In this document: positions 17,862 through 25,881 of the stretch, one piece after another | Numbering within the stretch: the first letter of the stretch is position 1 | How the letters are laid out: every line of letters begins with the position of its first letter | NCBI GenBank assembly: GCA_031459765.1 | Contig: JAVKHY010000004.1 | Span: forward strand, 186,001 to 250,000 | Source: Armatimonadota bacterium | GTDB lineage: Bacteria > Sysuimicrobiota > Sysuimicrobiia > Sysuimicrobiales > Kaftiobacteriaceae | DNA: 64,000 nucleotides | Reading direction: 5' to 3' | Translations under genes and position numbers: made by a program | The notes under the pieces: generated by a model | Database searches by the model: none | The model's input: only the letters and a program-made list of their open reading frames with translations | Told to the model about the DNA's origin: nothing

Positions 17862-18794
17862 GTGGCGCGCCGCGTCCGCGTCGGGGTCGTGGGATTGGGG
17901 CAGTGGGGGCGTCACCATGCCCGGATCTACGCCGGCCTGCCCGACGTGGAACTGGTCGGGGTCGTGGATCTCAACCGCGCGGAACTGCGCGGCTTCGTCA
18001 ACCGCTACCGCACCGCCGGATACACCGACTACCGGGAACTCATCGGCAAGGTGGACGCGGTCAGCGTGGCCGCTCCCACCGCGCTGCACCACGAGATCAC
18101 GCGCGCCTTTCTCCGGGCCGGGATCCACTGCCTGGTGGAGAAGCCGATCACGACCACCGTGGCCGAGGCGGAGGAGCTGGTGGAACTGGCCGACCGGCGC
18201 GACTTGGTGCTGCTGGTCGGCCACGTGGAACGCTTTAAGCCGGCGGTGCGGCGCCTGATCGAACTCAGCCGCGACCCGCTGTTCATTCAGGCCCGTCGGG
18301 TGCGTCCCTACGACCGCAACCGGGTGATGGACGTGGGCGTGGTCATGGACCTGATGGTCCACGACATCGACATCGTGCTCTCCCTGGCCGGCGGGCGGGT
18401 CACCGACGTCGGCGGGATGGGCGTGCAGATCCACAACTCCCATGAAGACCTGGCCGTCGCCCACCTGTCCTTCTCCTCGGGCTGCGTGGCCTGGCTGCTG
18501 GCCAGCCGCGTCTCCGCGGACAAGGTGGCGGAGATCGAGGTCACCACCGCCGACCGGGCCATCCGGCTCGACTACCACAAGCAGCAGATCGCCCTCCATC
18601 CCTTCGGCGGCGAGACGGAGCAGATGGCCATCAAGGGCGACGAGCCGCTGCGGGCCGAGCTCCGGCACTTCGTGAACTGCGTGCAGGGGCTGGAACTGCC
18701 CCTGGTCCGCGGGGAGGACGGGCTGCGGGCTCTGGAGGTGGCCCTGCGGTTGGGCGAGGTCATGGCGGTGGTAAGCCGACGGGTGCACGTCTGA
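17862..18794 (+). CDS. Gfo/Idh/MocA-family NAD(P)-dependent oxidoreductase
   Basis: 310 aa, GTG 17862. The N-terminal Rossmann motif GVVGLGQWGRHHARIY binds NAD(P). The family signature is LVEKPITTTVAEAEELV with the catalytic Lys, and MDLMVHDIDIVLSLAG carries the conserved Asp/His region. It likely oxidises a nucleotide sugar at C3, giving the keto group used by the preceding aminotransferase. The YjbQ gene follows after eight bases. Confidence 0.9.
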   Translation: MARRVRVGVVGLGQWGRHHARIYAGLPDVELVGVVDLNRAELRGFVNRYRTAGYTDYRELIGKVDAVSVAAPTALHHEITRAFLRAGIHCLVEKPITTTVAEAEELVELADRRDLVLLVGHVERFKPAVRRLIELSRDPLFIQARRVRPYDRNRVMDVGVVMDLMVHDIDIVLSLAGGRVTDVGGMGVQIHNSHEDLAVAHLSFSSGCVAWLLASRVSADKVAEIEVTTADRAIRLDYHKQQIALHPFGGETEQMAIKGDEPLRAELRHFVNCVQGLELPLVRGEDGLRALEVALRLGEVMAVVSRRVHV

Positions 18795-18802
18795 CGCCCG
18801 AC

Positions 18803-19204
18803 GTGCGCTGGCACCTCCTCGACCTTTCCTCCACCCGACGGGTCCAGATCATCGACGTCACCGAGTCGCTGCGCCGCATCTGCCGGGAATCCGGCGTCCG
18901 CGAGGGGCTGGCCGTGGTCGTCTGCGAGCACACCACCGCCGGGGTCTGCGTCAACGAGGCGGAACCCAATCTCCTGACCGATCTGCAGCGGGCGCTGGAG
19001 CGCCTGATTCCTGAAGAGGGGGACTACCGGCACAACCGTCTCGACGACAACACCGACGCGCACCTCCGTGCGGTGCTCATCGGCCACAGCGTCACGCTTC
19101 CGATCCAGGACGGGGTGCCGGTGCTGGGAACGTGGCAGCGCGTCCTGTTCGTCGAGCTGGACGGCCCGCGCCGCCGGCGCCTGCGGGTCGGGGTGGGCGG
19201 CTAG
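18803..19204 (+). CDS. YjbQ family protein (UPF0047)
   Basis: 133 aa, GTG 18803. Conserved features are EHTTAGVCVNEAEPN, the DDNTDAHLRAVLIG helix and PIQDGVPVLGTWQRVLFVELDG. The family contributes low thiamine-phosphate-synthase activity in some bacteria. Thiamine transport and pyrophosphokinase genes lie 2-3 kb downstream, which makes a thiamine role attractive, but another gene and a riboswitch intervene. It follows the sugar oxidoreductase closely and converges with the AsnC-domain gene. Confidence 0.88.
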   Translation: MRWHLLDLSSTRRVQIIDVTESLRRICRESGVREGLAVVVCEHTTAGVCVNEAEPNLLTDLQRALERLIPEEGDYRHNRLDDNTDAHLRAVLIGHSVTLPIQDGVPVLGTWQRVLFVELDGPRRRRLRVGVGG

Positions 19205-19207
19205 GCG

Positions 19208-19441
19208 TCAGGGCCGGACGACCACGCAGGTCGTGACCTTTGTCACGCCCTCGATGCGCTGGATCTGACCGGCAATCCCGGGGAACTCTTTGGTGTGTTC
19301 CTGTTCCACGACGGCGATCACGTCGAAGTCGCCCATGGTGACGTGGGCCTCGACGACCCCGTCGATCTGCTGGACGTCCCGGGCGACGGCGGCCGGCGTG
19401 CGGCGATCCAGCGAGATGAGGATGTAGGCGGTGTGCGTCAC
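19208..19441 (-). CDS. Lrp/AsnC-type ligand-binding domain protein without HTH
   Basis: 77 aa, only the RAM/AsnC effector domain: THTAYILISLD start, then VVEAHVTMGDFDVIAVVE and a C-terminal VTKVTTCVVV strand. The usual N-terminal DNA-binding helices are missing, as in the small stand-alone AsnC proteins that act as amino-acid sensors or assemble with full-length regulators. GTG 19441 is chosen; the frame runs upstream to 19534 across the -10 region of the opposite-strand promoter, which is unlikely to be coding. Confidence 0.82.
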   Translation of the reverse strand: MTHTAYILISLDRRTPAAVARDVQQIDGVVEAHVTMGDFDVIAVVEQEHTKEFPGIAGQIQRIEGVTKVTTCVVVRP

Positions 19442-19494
19442 GTCGAGCAACTTCTCCGGCCTCCCCTCGGGTCCTGTTGGGACCGCGGGAGGCG

Positions 19495-19523
19495 TTGACA
19501 GCGCCCAGGCGGTTGCATAGGAT
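19495..19523 (+). promoter_or_regulatory. Sigma-A promoter of the FMN riboswitch transcript
   Basis: Consensus TTGACA at 19495-19500, 17-base spacer, TAGGAT at 19518-19523. A start near 19530 would place the riboswitch at the head of the leader. Confidence 0.85.
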
Positions 19524-19541
19524 TGGGCCAGCACGAGGCCC

Positions 19542-19686
19542 GCAGTCTTCTGGGGCAGGGTGAGGCCCGCCGGGGGCGGGCCAATTCCCGATCGGCGGTG
19601 ACAGCCCGTGAGGGCCTGCGTCGGCAGGCCCGTGGCCCGGTGGAATTCCGGGGTCGACGGTACAGTCCGTATGAGGTGAAGACGGC
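19542..19686 (+). ncRNA. FMN riboswitch (RFN element)
   Basis: The characteristic conserved blocks are present in order: GGGGCAGGGTGA near 19552, ATTCCCGATCGGCGGTGACAG, the AGCCCGTGAG turn, GGTGGAATTCCGG and GTCGACGGTACAGTCC. The closing helix pairs GTCTTC (19544-19549) with GAAGAC (19678-19683). FMN binding should favour the terminator that follows and stop transcription of the ECF S-component gene when flavin is abundant. This is the strongest clue that the downstream transporter takes up riboflavin or a related flavin. Confidence 0.95.
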
Positions 19687-19712
19687 GGGGAGGGCGCGCT
19701 GAGGGCCCCTAG

Positions 19713-19744
19713 GACGCCCGCAACCGGGCGTCTTTTGCTTTTGT
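19713..19744 (+). terminator. Riboswitch expression-platform terminator
   Basis: Stem GACGCCCG / CGGGCGTC (19713-19720 and 19725-19732) with loop CAAC and a T-rich tract TTTTGCTTTT. It lies between the FMN aptamer and the S-component start, the standard arrangement for transcriptional attenuation. Confidence 0.85.
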
Positions 19745-19770
19745 CCCCGCCCGGAGAGGAGGGGAGCAGG

Positions 19771-20289
19771 ATGAAGGCACGAGAGGTGGCGGCCGCGGCG
19801 ATCTTCATCGCCCTGACCTTCGTCGTCACCCGGTACACCGTGATTCCCATTCCGGCAACGAAAGGGTACTTCAACCTGGGCGAGGTCGTCATCTACCTCG
19901 CGGCGATCGTCTTCGGGCCGCTGGTGGGCGCCCTGGCTGGCGGAGTAGGGGCCGCCCTGGCCGACCTGGCCGCGGCTCCGCCGTTCGCGCCCTTCACGCT
20001 GGTCGTCAAAGGGATCGAAGGGCTGCTCGTCGGCTGGCTCGCCGGCCGGACATCCGCCTCCCGCGTGGGCGCGACGCTGGTCGGCGGGGCCTGGATGGTG
20101 GCGGGCTACTTTGCCGTCGAGGTGATCTTCGCCCGGCGTCTGGGCATCGCTCCGACCCCGACCCTGGCCGTGGGTGCGGCGCTTACCGAGGTTCCCTTCA
20201 ACGTCGTCCAGGTGCTCTCCGGGGTGATCGTCTCCGTCCTGGTCGCCTCGCGGCTGCGCAGCCTGGCGCCCGGACGCCTGGCCTCATGA
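19771..20289 (+). CDS. ECF transporter S-component, probably riboflavin (RibU-like)
   Basis: 172 aa, five to six membrane spans. The N-terminal AAAAIFIALTFVVTRYT and KGYFNLGEVVIYLAAIVFGPL are typical of ECF substrate-binding components, which dock on a shared EcfAAT module encoded elsewhere. ATG 19771 is preceded by GGAGAGGAGGGG. The FMN riboswitch immediately upstream indicates flavin control and hence flavin as probable substrate; sequence alone does not prove this. The HypE-like gene follows after 13 bases. Confidence 0.88.
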   Translation: MKAREVAAAAIFIALTFVVTRYTVIPIPATKGYFNLGEVVIYLAAIVFGPLVGALAGGVGAALADLAAAPPFAPFTLVVKGIEGLLVGWLAGRTSASRVGATLVGGAWMVAGYFAVEVIFARRLGIAPTPTLAVGAALTEVPFNVVQVLSGVIVSVLVASRLRSLAPGRLAS

Positions 20290-20302
20290 GACCGCTCACG
20301 CC

Positions 20303-21292
20303 GTGAGGCCGGGAAAGGTGCCCAGCCGCGTGCTGGAACGCGTGGTGTACCCCTACCTGGGAAGGCGGCCCGATGTCCTCCTCCACGCGCACCTCGGCGA
20401 AGACTGCGCCGCCGTGGAGTTCGGCGAGTGGGTGGCCGTCCTCACCACCGATCCCGTGACCGGGGCCGCGGCGCATCTCGGTCGTTATGCCGTGCACGTC
20501 TCGTGCAACGATCTGGCCACGAGCGGCGCGGAGCCGGTGGCGCTCCTGCTGACGCTGCTGCTGCGCGACGGGACGACCGAGGAGGAACTGGAGCAGATCA
20601 TGCGGGAGGCGGGCGAGGTCGCCCGCAGCCTGGGGGTGGAGATTGTCGGCGGCCATACCGAGGTGACGCCGGGGATCGACCGGACCATCGCCGTGGTGAC
20701 GGCGCTGGGACGGGCGCGCCGGGGCCGGGTCCTTTCCGCGGCCGGGGCCCGTCCCGGGGACACCGTCCTGCTGACGAAGAGCGCCGGAGTGGAGGGGACC
20801 GCCATCCTGGCCCTCGACCTCGCCGACCGCCTGCGCGGCCGGGTCGAGGAAGAGGTCCTGGTCCGGGCCCGGGGCTTCCTCGAGAAGATCAGCGTCGTCG
20901 CCGAAGGTCTCGCCGCCGCCGGCAACGGCGCGGCGGCGATGCATGATGTGACCGAGGGCGGGGTGCTGGGCGGCGCCTGGGAGCTGGCCGAGGCGGCGGG
21001 GGCGGGCATCGAGATTCACGCCGACGCCGTCCCGGTGGCTCCCGAAACCGCGGCGATCTGCGCCGCCCTGGGTGTCGACCCGTTGCGCCTCATCGGCAGC
21101 GGCGCGATGCTGATCGCCACCTCCTCACCCGAGCGCACCGCCGCGGCGGTGCGGCAGGCGGGGGTTCCCGTTGCAGAGATCGGGGTGGTGACGGCGCAGG
21201 AGCGCGTCGTCGTGCGTAGCGGACGGCGGATGCCGCTGGCGGCCCCGGAGGCCGACGAACTCTGGCGGGTCCTGGCCGAGGTCCGCCGGTAG
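20303..21292 (+). CDS. PurM/HypE-like (AIR synthase-related) protein
   Basis: 329 aa, GTG 20303. Two-domain PurM-superfamily ATP-binding fold: N-terminal GEDCAAVEFGEW with the metal-ligand Asp, TTDPVTGA, and HVSCNDLATSGAEP; C-terminal HDVTEGGVLGGAWELAEAAG. The superfamily includes HypE, ThiL, PurM, PurL and SelD. It lacks the Cys/Sec nucleophile loop of SelD and the C-terminal Cys of HypE. Located between flavin and thiamine uptake genes, a kinase role akin to ThiL is conceivable, but its motifs are closer to the uncharacterised HypE-like group. Substrate unknown. Confidence 0.82.
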   Translation: MRPGKVPSRVLERVVYPYLGRRPDVLLHAHLGEDCAAVEFGEWVAVLTTDPVTGAAAHLGRYAVHVSCNDLATSGAEPVALLLTLLLRDGTTEEELEQIMREAGEVARSLGVEIVGGHTEVTPGIDRTIAVVTALGRARRGRVLSAAGARPGDTVLLTKSAGVEGTAILALDLADRLRGRVEEEVLVRARGFLEKISVVAEGLAAAGNGAAAMHDVTEGGVLGGAWELAEAAGAGIEIHADAVPVAPETAAICAALGVDPLRLIGSGAMLIATSSPERTAAAVRQAGVPVAEIGVVTAQERVVVRSGRRMPLAAPEADELWRVLAEVRR

Positions 21293-21344
21293 GCCCGCCG
21301 GCATCGGGAGCATGGGCAGCCGTCGAGGGCGAGGGGGAACGGAG

Positions 21345-21908
21345 ATGGCGACGGTGGGACAGGAGGGGAGCGCGCACCGCAGGGAAATCTTCAGCTCGCG
21401 CTCGATTGCGGAGGTGGGGGTGGCCATCGGCCTGGCCGCCGTCCTGCATCTGGTCCGGCTGTGGGAGATGCCTCAGGGAGGGTCCATTACGCTGGGAACG
21501 ATGGTCCCGCTGCTGATTCTCGCTCTGCGCCGGGGTCCCGCCGTCGGCGCCTTGGCCGGAGCCCTGTACGGGTTGTTCGAGGGCTGGATCCTGAGCGGTG
21601 GGCGGTTCTTCTACCACCCCGTCCAGGTGATCCTGGACTATCCGCTGGCCCACGGACTGCTCGGTCTCGCCGGATTCTCCCCGCGCTACCCCGCCTTCGG
21701 CGTCGTTCTGGCGGCCGCGGCGAGGTATCTGGCGCACGTCCTCTCGGGCGTGGTCTTTTTCGCCTCCTACGCGCCTCAGGGACAGCCCGTGTGGCTGTAC
21801 TCCCTCGGTTACAACATCACGTACCTCGGACCGGAGTTCGCCCTGGCCATCATTCTGACGCTGCTGGTCTGGGAACGCCTGACCCGGCTGACGATCCGGC
21901 CCGCCTGA
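21345..21908 (+). CDS. thiT: ECF thiamine transporter S-component
   Basis: 187 aa, about six membrane spans. The ThiT fingerprint is clear: MPQGGSITLGTMVPLLILAL, then FFYHPVQVILDYPLAHGLLG, and RYLAHVLSGVVFFASYAPQG followed by PVWLYSLGYNITYLGPE. ATG 21345 follows GAGGGGGAAC. The thiamine pyrophosphokinase gene starts one base after its stop, matching uptake of thiamine with its activation. No TPP riboswitch is visible upstream. It needs a shared EcfAAT energising module not found in this window. Confidence 0.92.
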   Translation: MATVGQEGSAHRREIFSSRSIAEVGVAIGLAAVLHLVRLWEMPQGGSITLGTMVPLLILALRRGPAVGALAGALYGLFEGWILSGGRFFYHPVQVILDYPLAHGLLGLAGFSPRYPAFGVVLAAAARYLAHVLSGVVFFASYAPQGQPVWLYSLGYNITYLGPEFALAIILTLLVWERLTRLTIRPA

Positions 21909-21909
21909 C

Positions 21910-22605
21910 GTGGCTGCCCGCGCCCGGCGGCGGGCGGTGATCCTGGCCGGGGGTCGGCTCCGCGCCGCGCCCCGGCTGCGGGAGCGGCTGCGTCGCGCCG
22001 CGCTGCTCATCTGCGCCGACGGCGGCCTGCGGGCGGCCCGGCGACTCGGGCTGCGGCCCGCCGTCGCCGTCGGCGACTTCGATTCGGCGTCCCGCCGCCT
22101 GGTCGCCTGGGCCCGGACGCGCGGCGCAACGGTCGTCAGCTACCCCGCGGCGAAGGACAGGACGGACACCGAACTGGCCCTGGAGTGGGCGCTGCGCGCC
22201 GGAGCGGCGGAGATCGAACTGTACGGCGCGCTCGGCGGCCGGCTCGACCACCTGCTGGCCAACGTGACGCTGCTGTTCCGGGCGCGGGTCCGCGGCCGAT
22301 CCCTGCGCATCGTCGATGGACCGGTGGAAGCGTTTCTGGCCACCGCCCGGACCCGCATCGTTGGCAGGCGCGGCGACCTCGTGTCATTGCTGCCCCTGTC
22401 GGCGGAGGTGACGGGGATCACGACGCGGGAGTTGCGGTACCCCCTGCGGAATGCCCGGCTGCAACGAGGCCGCACCCTTGGGATCAGCAACGAAGTCATC
22501 GGCAGGCATCCCGAAGTGCGGGTCCGCCGCGGGCATCTCCTCGTCGTGGTGACGCGTCGCCGGGCGCGTCCCCGCCGTCGGACGTCGTCCCGCGCCCCGG
22601 TATAA
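21910..22605 (+). CDS. thiN: Thiamine pyrophosphokinase
   Basis: 231 aa, GTG start right after thiT. It converts thiamine and ATP to thiamine diphosphate. Motifs: ICADGGLRAARRLGLRP, AVGDFDSAS with the metal-binding Asp residues, AKDRTDTELALEWAL and GGRLDHLLANV. The C-terminal beta-sandwich segment with GISNEVIG is present. The very basic Arg-rich tail is probably disordered. It ends inside the promoter region of hslO, whose -10 box starts within the last five bases of this gene. Confidence 0.94.
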   Translation: MAARARRRAVILAGGRLRAAPRLRERLRRAALLICADGGLRAARRLGLRPAVAVGDFDSASRRLVAWARTRGATVVSYPAAKDRTDTELALEWALRAGAAEIELYGALGGRLDHLLANVTLLFRARVRGRSLRIVDGPVEAFLATARTRIVGRRGDLVSLLPLSAEVTGITTRELRYPLRNARLQRGRTLGISNEVIGRHPEVRVRRGHLLVVVTRRRARPRRRTSSRAPV

Positions 22606-22606
22606 T
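22601..22606 (+). promoter_or_regulatory. -10 box TATAAT just before hslO
   Basis: Perfect TATAAT ending only seven bases before the GTG of hslO; the -35 position (TCGGAC, 17-base spacer) is weak. A start at the expected distance would give a leaderless or nearly leaderless hslO mRNA. Confidence 0.6.
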
Positions 22607-22613
22607 AGGTGCC

Positions 22614-23486
22614 GTGCAGGATTACTGGATTCGCAGCGTGACCGAGGACGGCCACATTCGCGCCATGGCCGCCGTGAGCACGAAGACGGTGGAACAGGCC
22701 AGGATCCGCCACGCCACGGCGCCCACGGCCACGGCGGCGCTGGGCCGCACGTTGACCGCGGCCGGGTTGCTCGGCACGATGCTTAAGCAGGGCCAGAGCG
22801 TGATGGTCCGGGTGCTGGGAGACGGCCCGCTGGGCGGCGCCCTGGCGATGAGCGACAGCCGCGGCGGCGTCCGCGGCTACGTGGTCAACCCCGACGTGCA
22901 CCTGCCCCTCACGCCCTCGGGCAAGCTCGACGTGGGCGGGGCGGTCGGCCGCGGCACGTTCCATGTCACGCTGGACCTGGGGCTGCGCTACCCGTATCAC
23001 GGCAGCGTCCCGCTGGTCTCGGGCGAGATCGGCGAAGACCTGGCCGCCTACCTGTTGACCTCTCACCAGATCCCGTCGCTGGTGGCTTTGGGCGTGCTGA
23101 TCTCGCCTGACGAACGCGTCCTGGCGGCGGGAGGGTTGATCGTGCAGGTCATGCCGGGCGCCGACGCGCAGGTGATCGACTACCTGGAGGACCGGGCCCG
23201 GGCGCTGCCGACGGTCACGGCGATGATCAGCAGCGGGCGGACGCCCGAAGAGATGGTCCAGGCGGCGCTCGGCGAGCTGCCCAGCCGCGTCGTGGAGCGG
23301 GCCCCGATGCGCTTCCGCTGCCGGTGCTCGACGGGGAAGGTGCGCGCCGTCCTGGCCAGCCTCGGGCCGGAGGAACTGGGGAGCATCATCCGGGACCAGG
23401 GCCGGATCGAAGTGCGCTGCAACTTCTGCGGAGCGCGCTACACCTTCGCGGAGGAGGACGTCGGGGAGATCACCACGCCGTCGTAG
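22614..23486 (+). CDS. hslO: Redox-regulated chaperone Hsp33
   Basis: 290 aa. Holdase chaperone activated when its zinc cysteines are oxidised. The N-terminus VQDYWIRSVTEDGHIRAMAA and HATAPTATAALGRTLTA match Hsp33. The C-terminal zinc site has CRCS and CNFC pairs (FRCRCSTGKV and VRCNFCGARYTF). GTG 22614 is supported by alignment to family N-termini. It is probably transcribed from its own -10 box as a leaderless message, as well as by read-through from thiN. It converges with rpmB. Confidence 0.95.
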   Translation: MQDYWIRSVTEDGHIRAMAAVSTKTVEQARIRHATAPTATAALGRTLTAAGLLGTMLKQGQSVMVRVLGDGPLGGALAMSDSRGGVRGYVVNPDVHLPLTPSGKLDVGGAVGRGTFHVTLDLGLRYPYHGSVPLVSGEIGEDLAAYLLTSHQIPSLVALGVLISPDERVLAAGGLIVQVMPGADAQVIDYLEDRARALPTVTAMISSGRTPEEMVQAALGELPSRVVERAPMRFRCRCSTGKVRAVLASLGPEELGSIIRDQGRIEVRCNFCGARYTFAEEDVGEITTPS

Positions 23487-23510
23487 CCCCCGCCGCTCCG
23501 GAGGCGATCC

Positions 23511-23702
23511 TCAGCTGGCCCGCCGGACGCGGCCGCTCCGCAGACAGGTGGTACACACCGTCAGCCGGCGGGGTGTCCCCTCGACGAGCACCCGGACGCG
23601 CTGCAAATTCGGCAGGAACCGCCGCTTGGTGCGGACCCCGGAGTGACTGATGGTGTGCCCCACGGCGGGCCGCTTGCCGCATACCGCACACTGTCGCGCC
23701 AT
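23511..23702 (-). CDS. rpmB: 50S ribosomal protein L28
   Basis: 63 aa, zinc-binding form with CAVC and CTTC Cys pairs; [19 protein letters not shown] is the L28 core. ATG 23702. It lies between hslO and recG, facing hslO; the recG frame begins on the opposite strand close to the rpmB start. Confidence 0.96.
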   Translation of the reverse strand: MARQCAVCGKRPAVGHTISHSGVRTKRRFLPNLQRVRVLVEGTPRRLTVCTTCLRSGRVRRAS

Positions 23703-23769
23703 GACCCGCGTATTTTACCACACGGCCCGGGGCAAGGAAAGCCGGACGCGCCGTAGAACAGTGTCGCGG

Positions 23770-25881
23770 ATGGCCACGTCGCCCCCGTCGTCCGAAACCG
23801 CCGTCCGACCCGCCGCTGCCGCCGATCCGCTGCTGATTCCCGTCCGGACCATCACGGGTGTCGGGCCGACGCGGGCCCGGCAACTGCAGCGGCTCGGGAT
23901 CGTCTCCGTCCGGGACCTGCTCTACCATCGCCCGCGCCGCTATGAGGATCGGCGGCATCTGGCCCGGATCGACCAGCTCGTTCCGGGTCAGAAGCAGTCC
24001 ACCCAGGGTACCGTCGTGGCGCTGAGCGAAAGGCGATACGGGACCTACCAGTTCCAGGCGGCGATCGCCGATGCCGGCGGCGTGCTCCAGTGTATCTGGT
24101 TCGGCCAGCGGTATCTCCGGCGGCTCATCCGACGCGGAACGCGCCTGGTGGTGTACGGACGGGTCGAGTACCGGGGTGCGCGCGTCATGACCGTCGAGGA
24201 GTTCGAGATCCTGACGGGAGACGAGGACGATGCGCTGCACACCCAGCGGATCGTCCCTGTGCATCCGGCGACGGAAGGCCTCAGTCCGAGACTGCTGCGG
24301 ACGATCATTCATCGGGCGCTCAGCGCTCATGCCGCAGCGGTCCCCGAGATCCTGCCGCCCGCCCTCCTGGAGCGCGAGGGGTTTCCGGGCCGCAGCGAGG
24401 CGTTGTGGGCCCTGCACTTCCCCTCCACGCTGGCCGACGCCGCTGCGGCCCGGGCGCGACTGGCTTTCGACGAGCTGTTTCTCCTCCAGCTCGGCGTCCA
24501 GATGCGTCGACGGGCGGTGGCGCAGGTGAACAAGGGGTACCGGTACGACGTCGGAGAGGAGGCGATCCAGGCCTTCGTCGACACGCTGCCTTTTTCCCTG
24601 ACGTCGGCGCAGCAGCGGGCGCTCCGCGAAATTGTGGACGACCTGCGGGCCCCCGCCCCCATGAACCGTCTCCTCCAGGGCGACGTGGGGTCGGGGAAGA
24701 CCGTCCTGGCCGCGGCGGCGCTGTACCTGACCGCGCGGAGCGGGCATCAGGGCGTGCTGATGGCCCCGACCGAGATCCTGGCCGAGCAGCACTTCCGCAC
24801 CATCCGCCGGCTGCTGGACCCCTTGGGCGTCACCGTGGCCCTGCTCACCGGAAGCGCGGGCCGGCGGGACCGGGAGGAGCTTCTGGCCCGCCTGGCGGCC
24901 GGGCGGGTCGACGTCGTCCTCGGCACCCACGCCCTGCTGGAAGGGGACGTGATCTTCCACCACCTGGGCCTGGTCATCGTCGACGAGCAACACAAATTCG
25001 GCGTGCTGCAGCGCGCTCGGCTGCGCCGCAAGGGGTTCCATCCCGACGTCCTGGTCATGACCGCCACGCCGATTCCGCGCACGCTGATGATGACGCTGTA
25101 CGGGGACCTGGACGTCTCGGTGCTCGACGAGCTGCCGCCCGGGAGGGGAGTGGTCAAGACCTACTGGCGCGGTCCCGAGAAGCGGCCGCAGGTCTATGCC
25201 TGGGTCCGGGAGCAGGTACGCCGCGGCGCCCGGGCCTATGTGGTCTGCCCGTTGATCGAGGAGTCGGAGAAGCTTCAGGTCGAAGCGGCCGTGCACCTGG
25301 CAGAACGCCTGCGCACGGGGCTCCTGGCGGGCCTGCCGGTCGGGCTGCTCCATGGCCGGATGCGGCCGGAGGAGAAGGAGCAGGTGATGGCGGGCTTCCG
25401 CCGCGGCGACCTCACGGTCCTGGTCACGACCTCGGTCATCGAGGTCGGGGTCGACGTCCCCGAGGCGACGATCATGGTGATCGAGGACGCGGATCGCTTC
25501 GGGCTGGCCCAGCTCCATCAGCTGCGCGGTCGGATCGGGCGCGGCACGGGGACCTCCTACTGCGTGCTGCTGGCTCAGGCCGCGACCGAGGAAGCCCGGA
25601 TGCGCCTGGAGACGCTGGCCGCGACGCATGACGGGTTTGCCATCGCCCAGGCCGACCTGGACCTGCGCGGTCCGGGGGAGCTGCTGGGGACGCGCCAGCA
25701 CGGGCTGCCCGACCTCCGTGTCGCCGACCTGGCGCGCGATCTGCCGCTGCTGGAGCGGGCCCGCGACGAGGCGGCGCGGCTCCTGGCGGCCGATCCGGAG
25801 CTCGCCGACCCCCGGATGCGGGCCACGCGCGAGGAGCTGCGGGCGCTGTTCACGCCGCAGGAGACGGCGGCGGTGGGGTGA
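23770..25881 (+). CDS. recG: ATP-dependent DNA helicase RecG
   Basis: 703 aa. Fork-reversal helicase of recombination and replication restart. N-terminal wedge/OB domain (ITGVGPTRARQLQRLGI, YHRPRRYEDRR), Walker A GDVGSGKTVLAAAAL, DEQH box VDEQHKFGVLQ, motif III MTATPIPRTLMMT, and helicase C-terminal motifs VLVTTSVIEVGVDVP and QLHQLRGRIGRG. The start is chosen at ATG 23770; GTG 23761 and ATG 23701 are possible, but they add residues not needed by the family. The stop overlaps rsmD by GTGA. Confidence 0.96.
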   Translation: MATSPPSSETAVRPAAAADPLLIPVRTITGVGPTRARQLQRLGIVSVRDLLYHRPRRYEDRRHLARIDQLVPGQKQSTQGTVVALSERRYGTYQFQAAIADAGGVLQCIWFGQRYLRRLIRRGTRLVVYGRVEYRGARVMTVEEFEILTGDEDDALHTQRIVPVHPATEGLSPRLLRTIIHRALSAHAAAVPEILPPALLEREGFPGRSEALWALHFPSTLADAAAARARLAFDELFLLQLGVQMRRRAVAQVNKGYRYDVGEEAIQAFVDTLPFSLTSAQQRALREIVDDLRAPAPMNRLLQGDVGSGKTVLAAAALYLTARSGHQGVLMAPTEILAEQHFRTIRRLLDPLGVTVALLTGSAGRRDREELLARLAAGRVDVVLGTHALLEGDVIFHHLGLVIVDEQHKFGVLQRARLRRKGFHPDVLVMTATPIPRTLMMTLYGDLDVSVLDELPPGRGVVKTYWRGPEKRPQVYAWVREQVRRGARAYVVCPLIEESEKLQVEAAVHLAERLRTGLLAGLPVGLLHGRMRPEEKEQVMAGFRRGDLTVLVTTSVIEVGVDVPEATIMVIEDADRFGLAQLHQLRGRIGRGTGTSYCVLLAQAATEEARMRLETLAATHDGFAIAQADLDLRGPGELLGTRQHGLPDLRVADLARDLPLLERARDEAARLLAADPELADPRMRATREELRALFTPQETAAVG

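Noticed and set aside
20303-21292. PurM-like protein considered as SelD to complete the Sec pathway
   Set aside because: It lacks the Cys/Sec-Gly-Lys nucleophile loop near the N-terminus and is far from the sel genes; its motifs fit the HypE-like group better.
21293-21344. Search for a TPP riboswitch before thiT
   Set aside because: Only about 50 bases separate the genes and no THI-box CUGAGA or related blocks are present.
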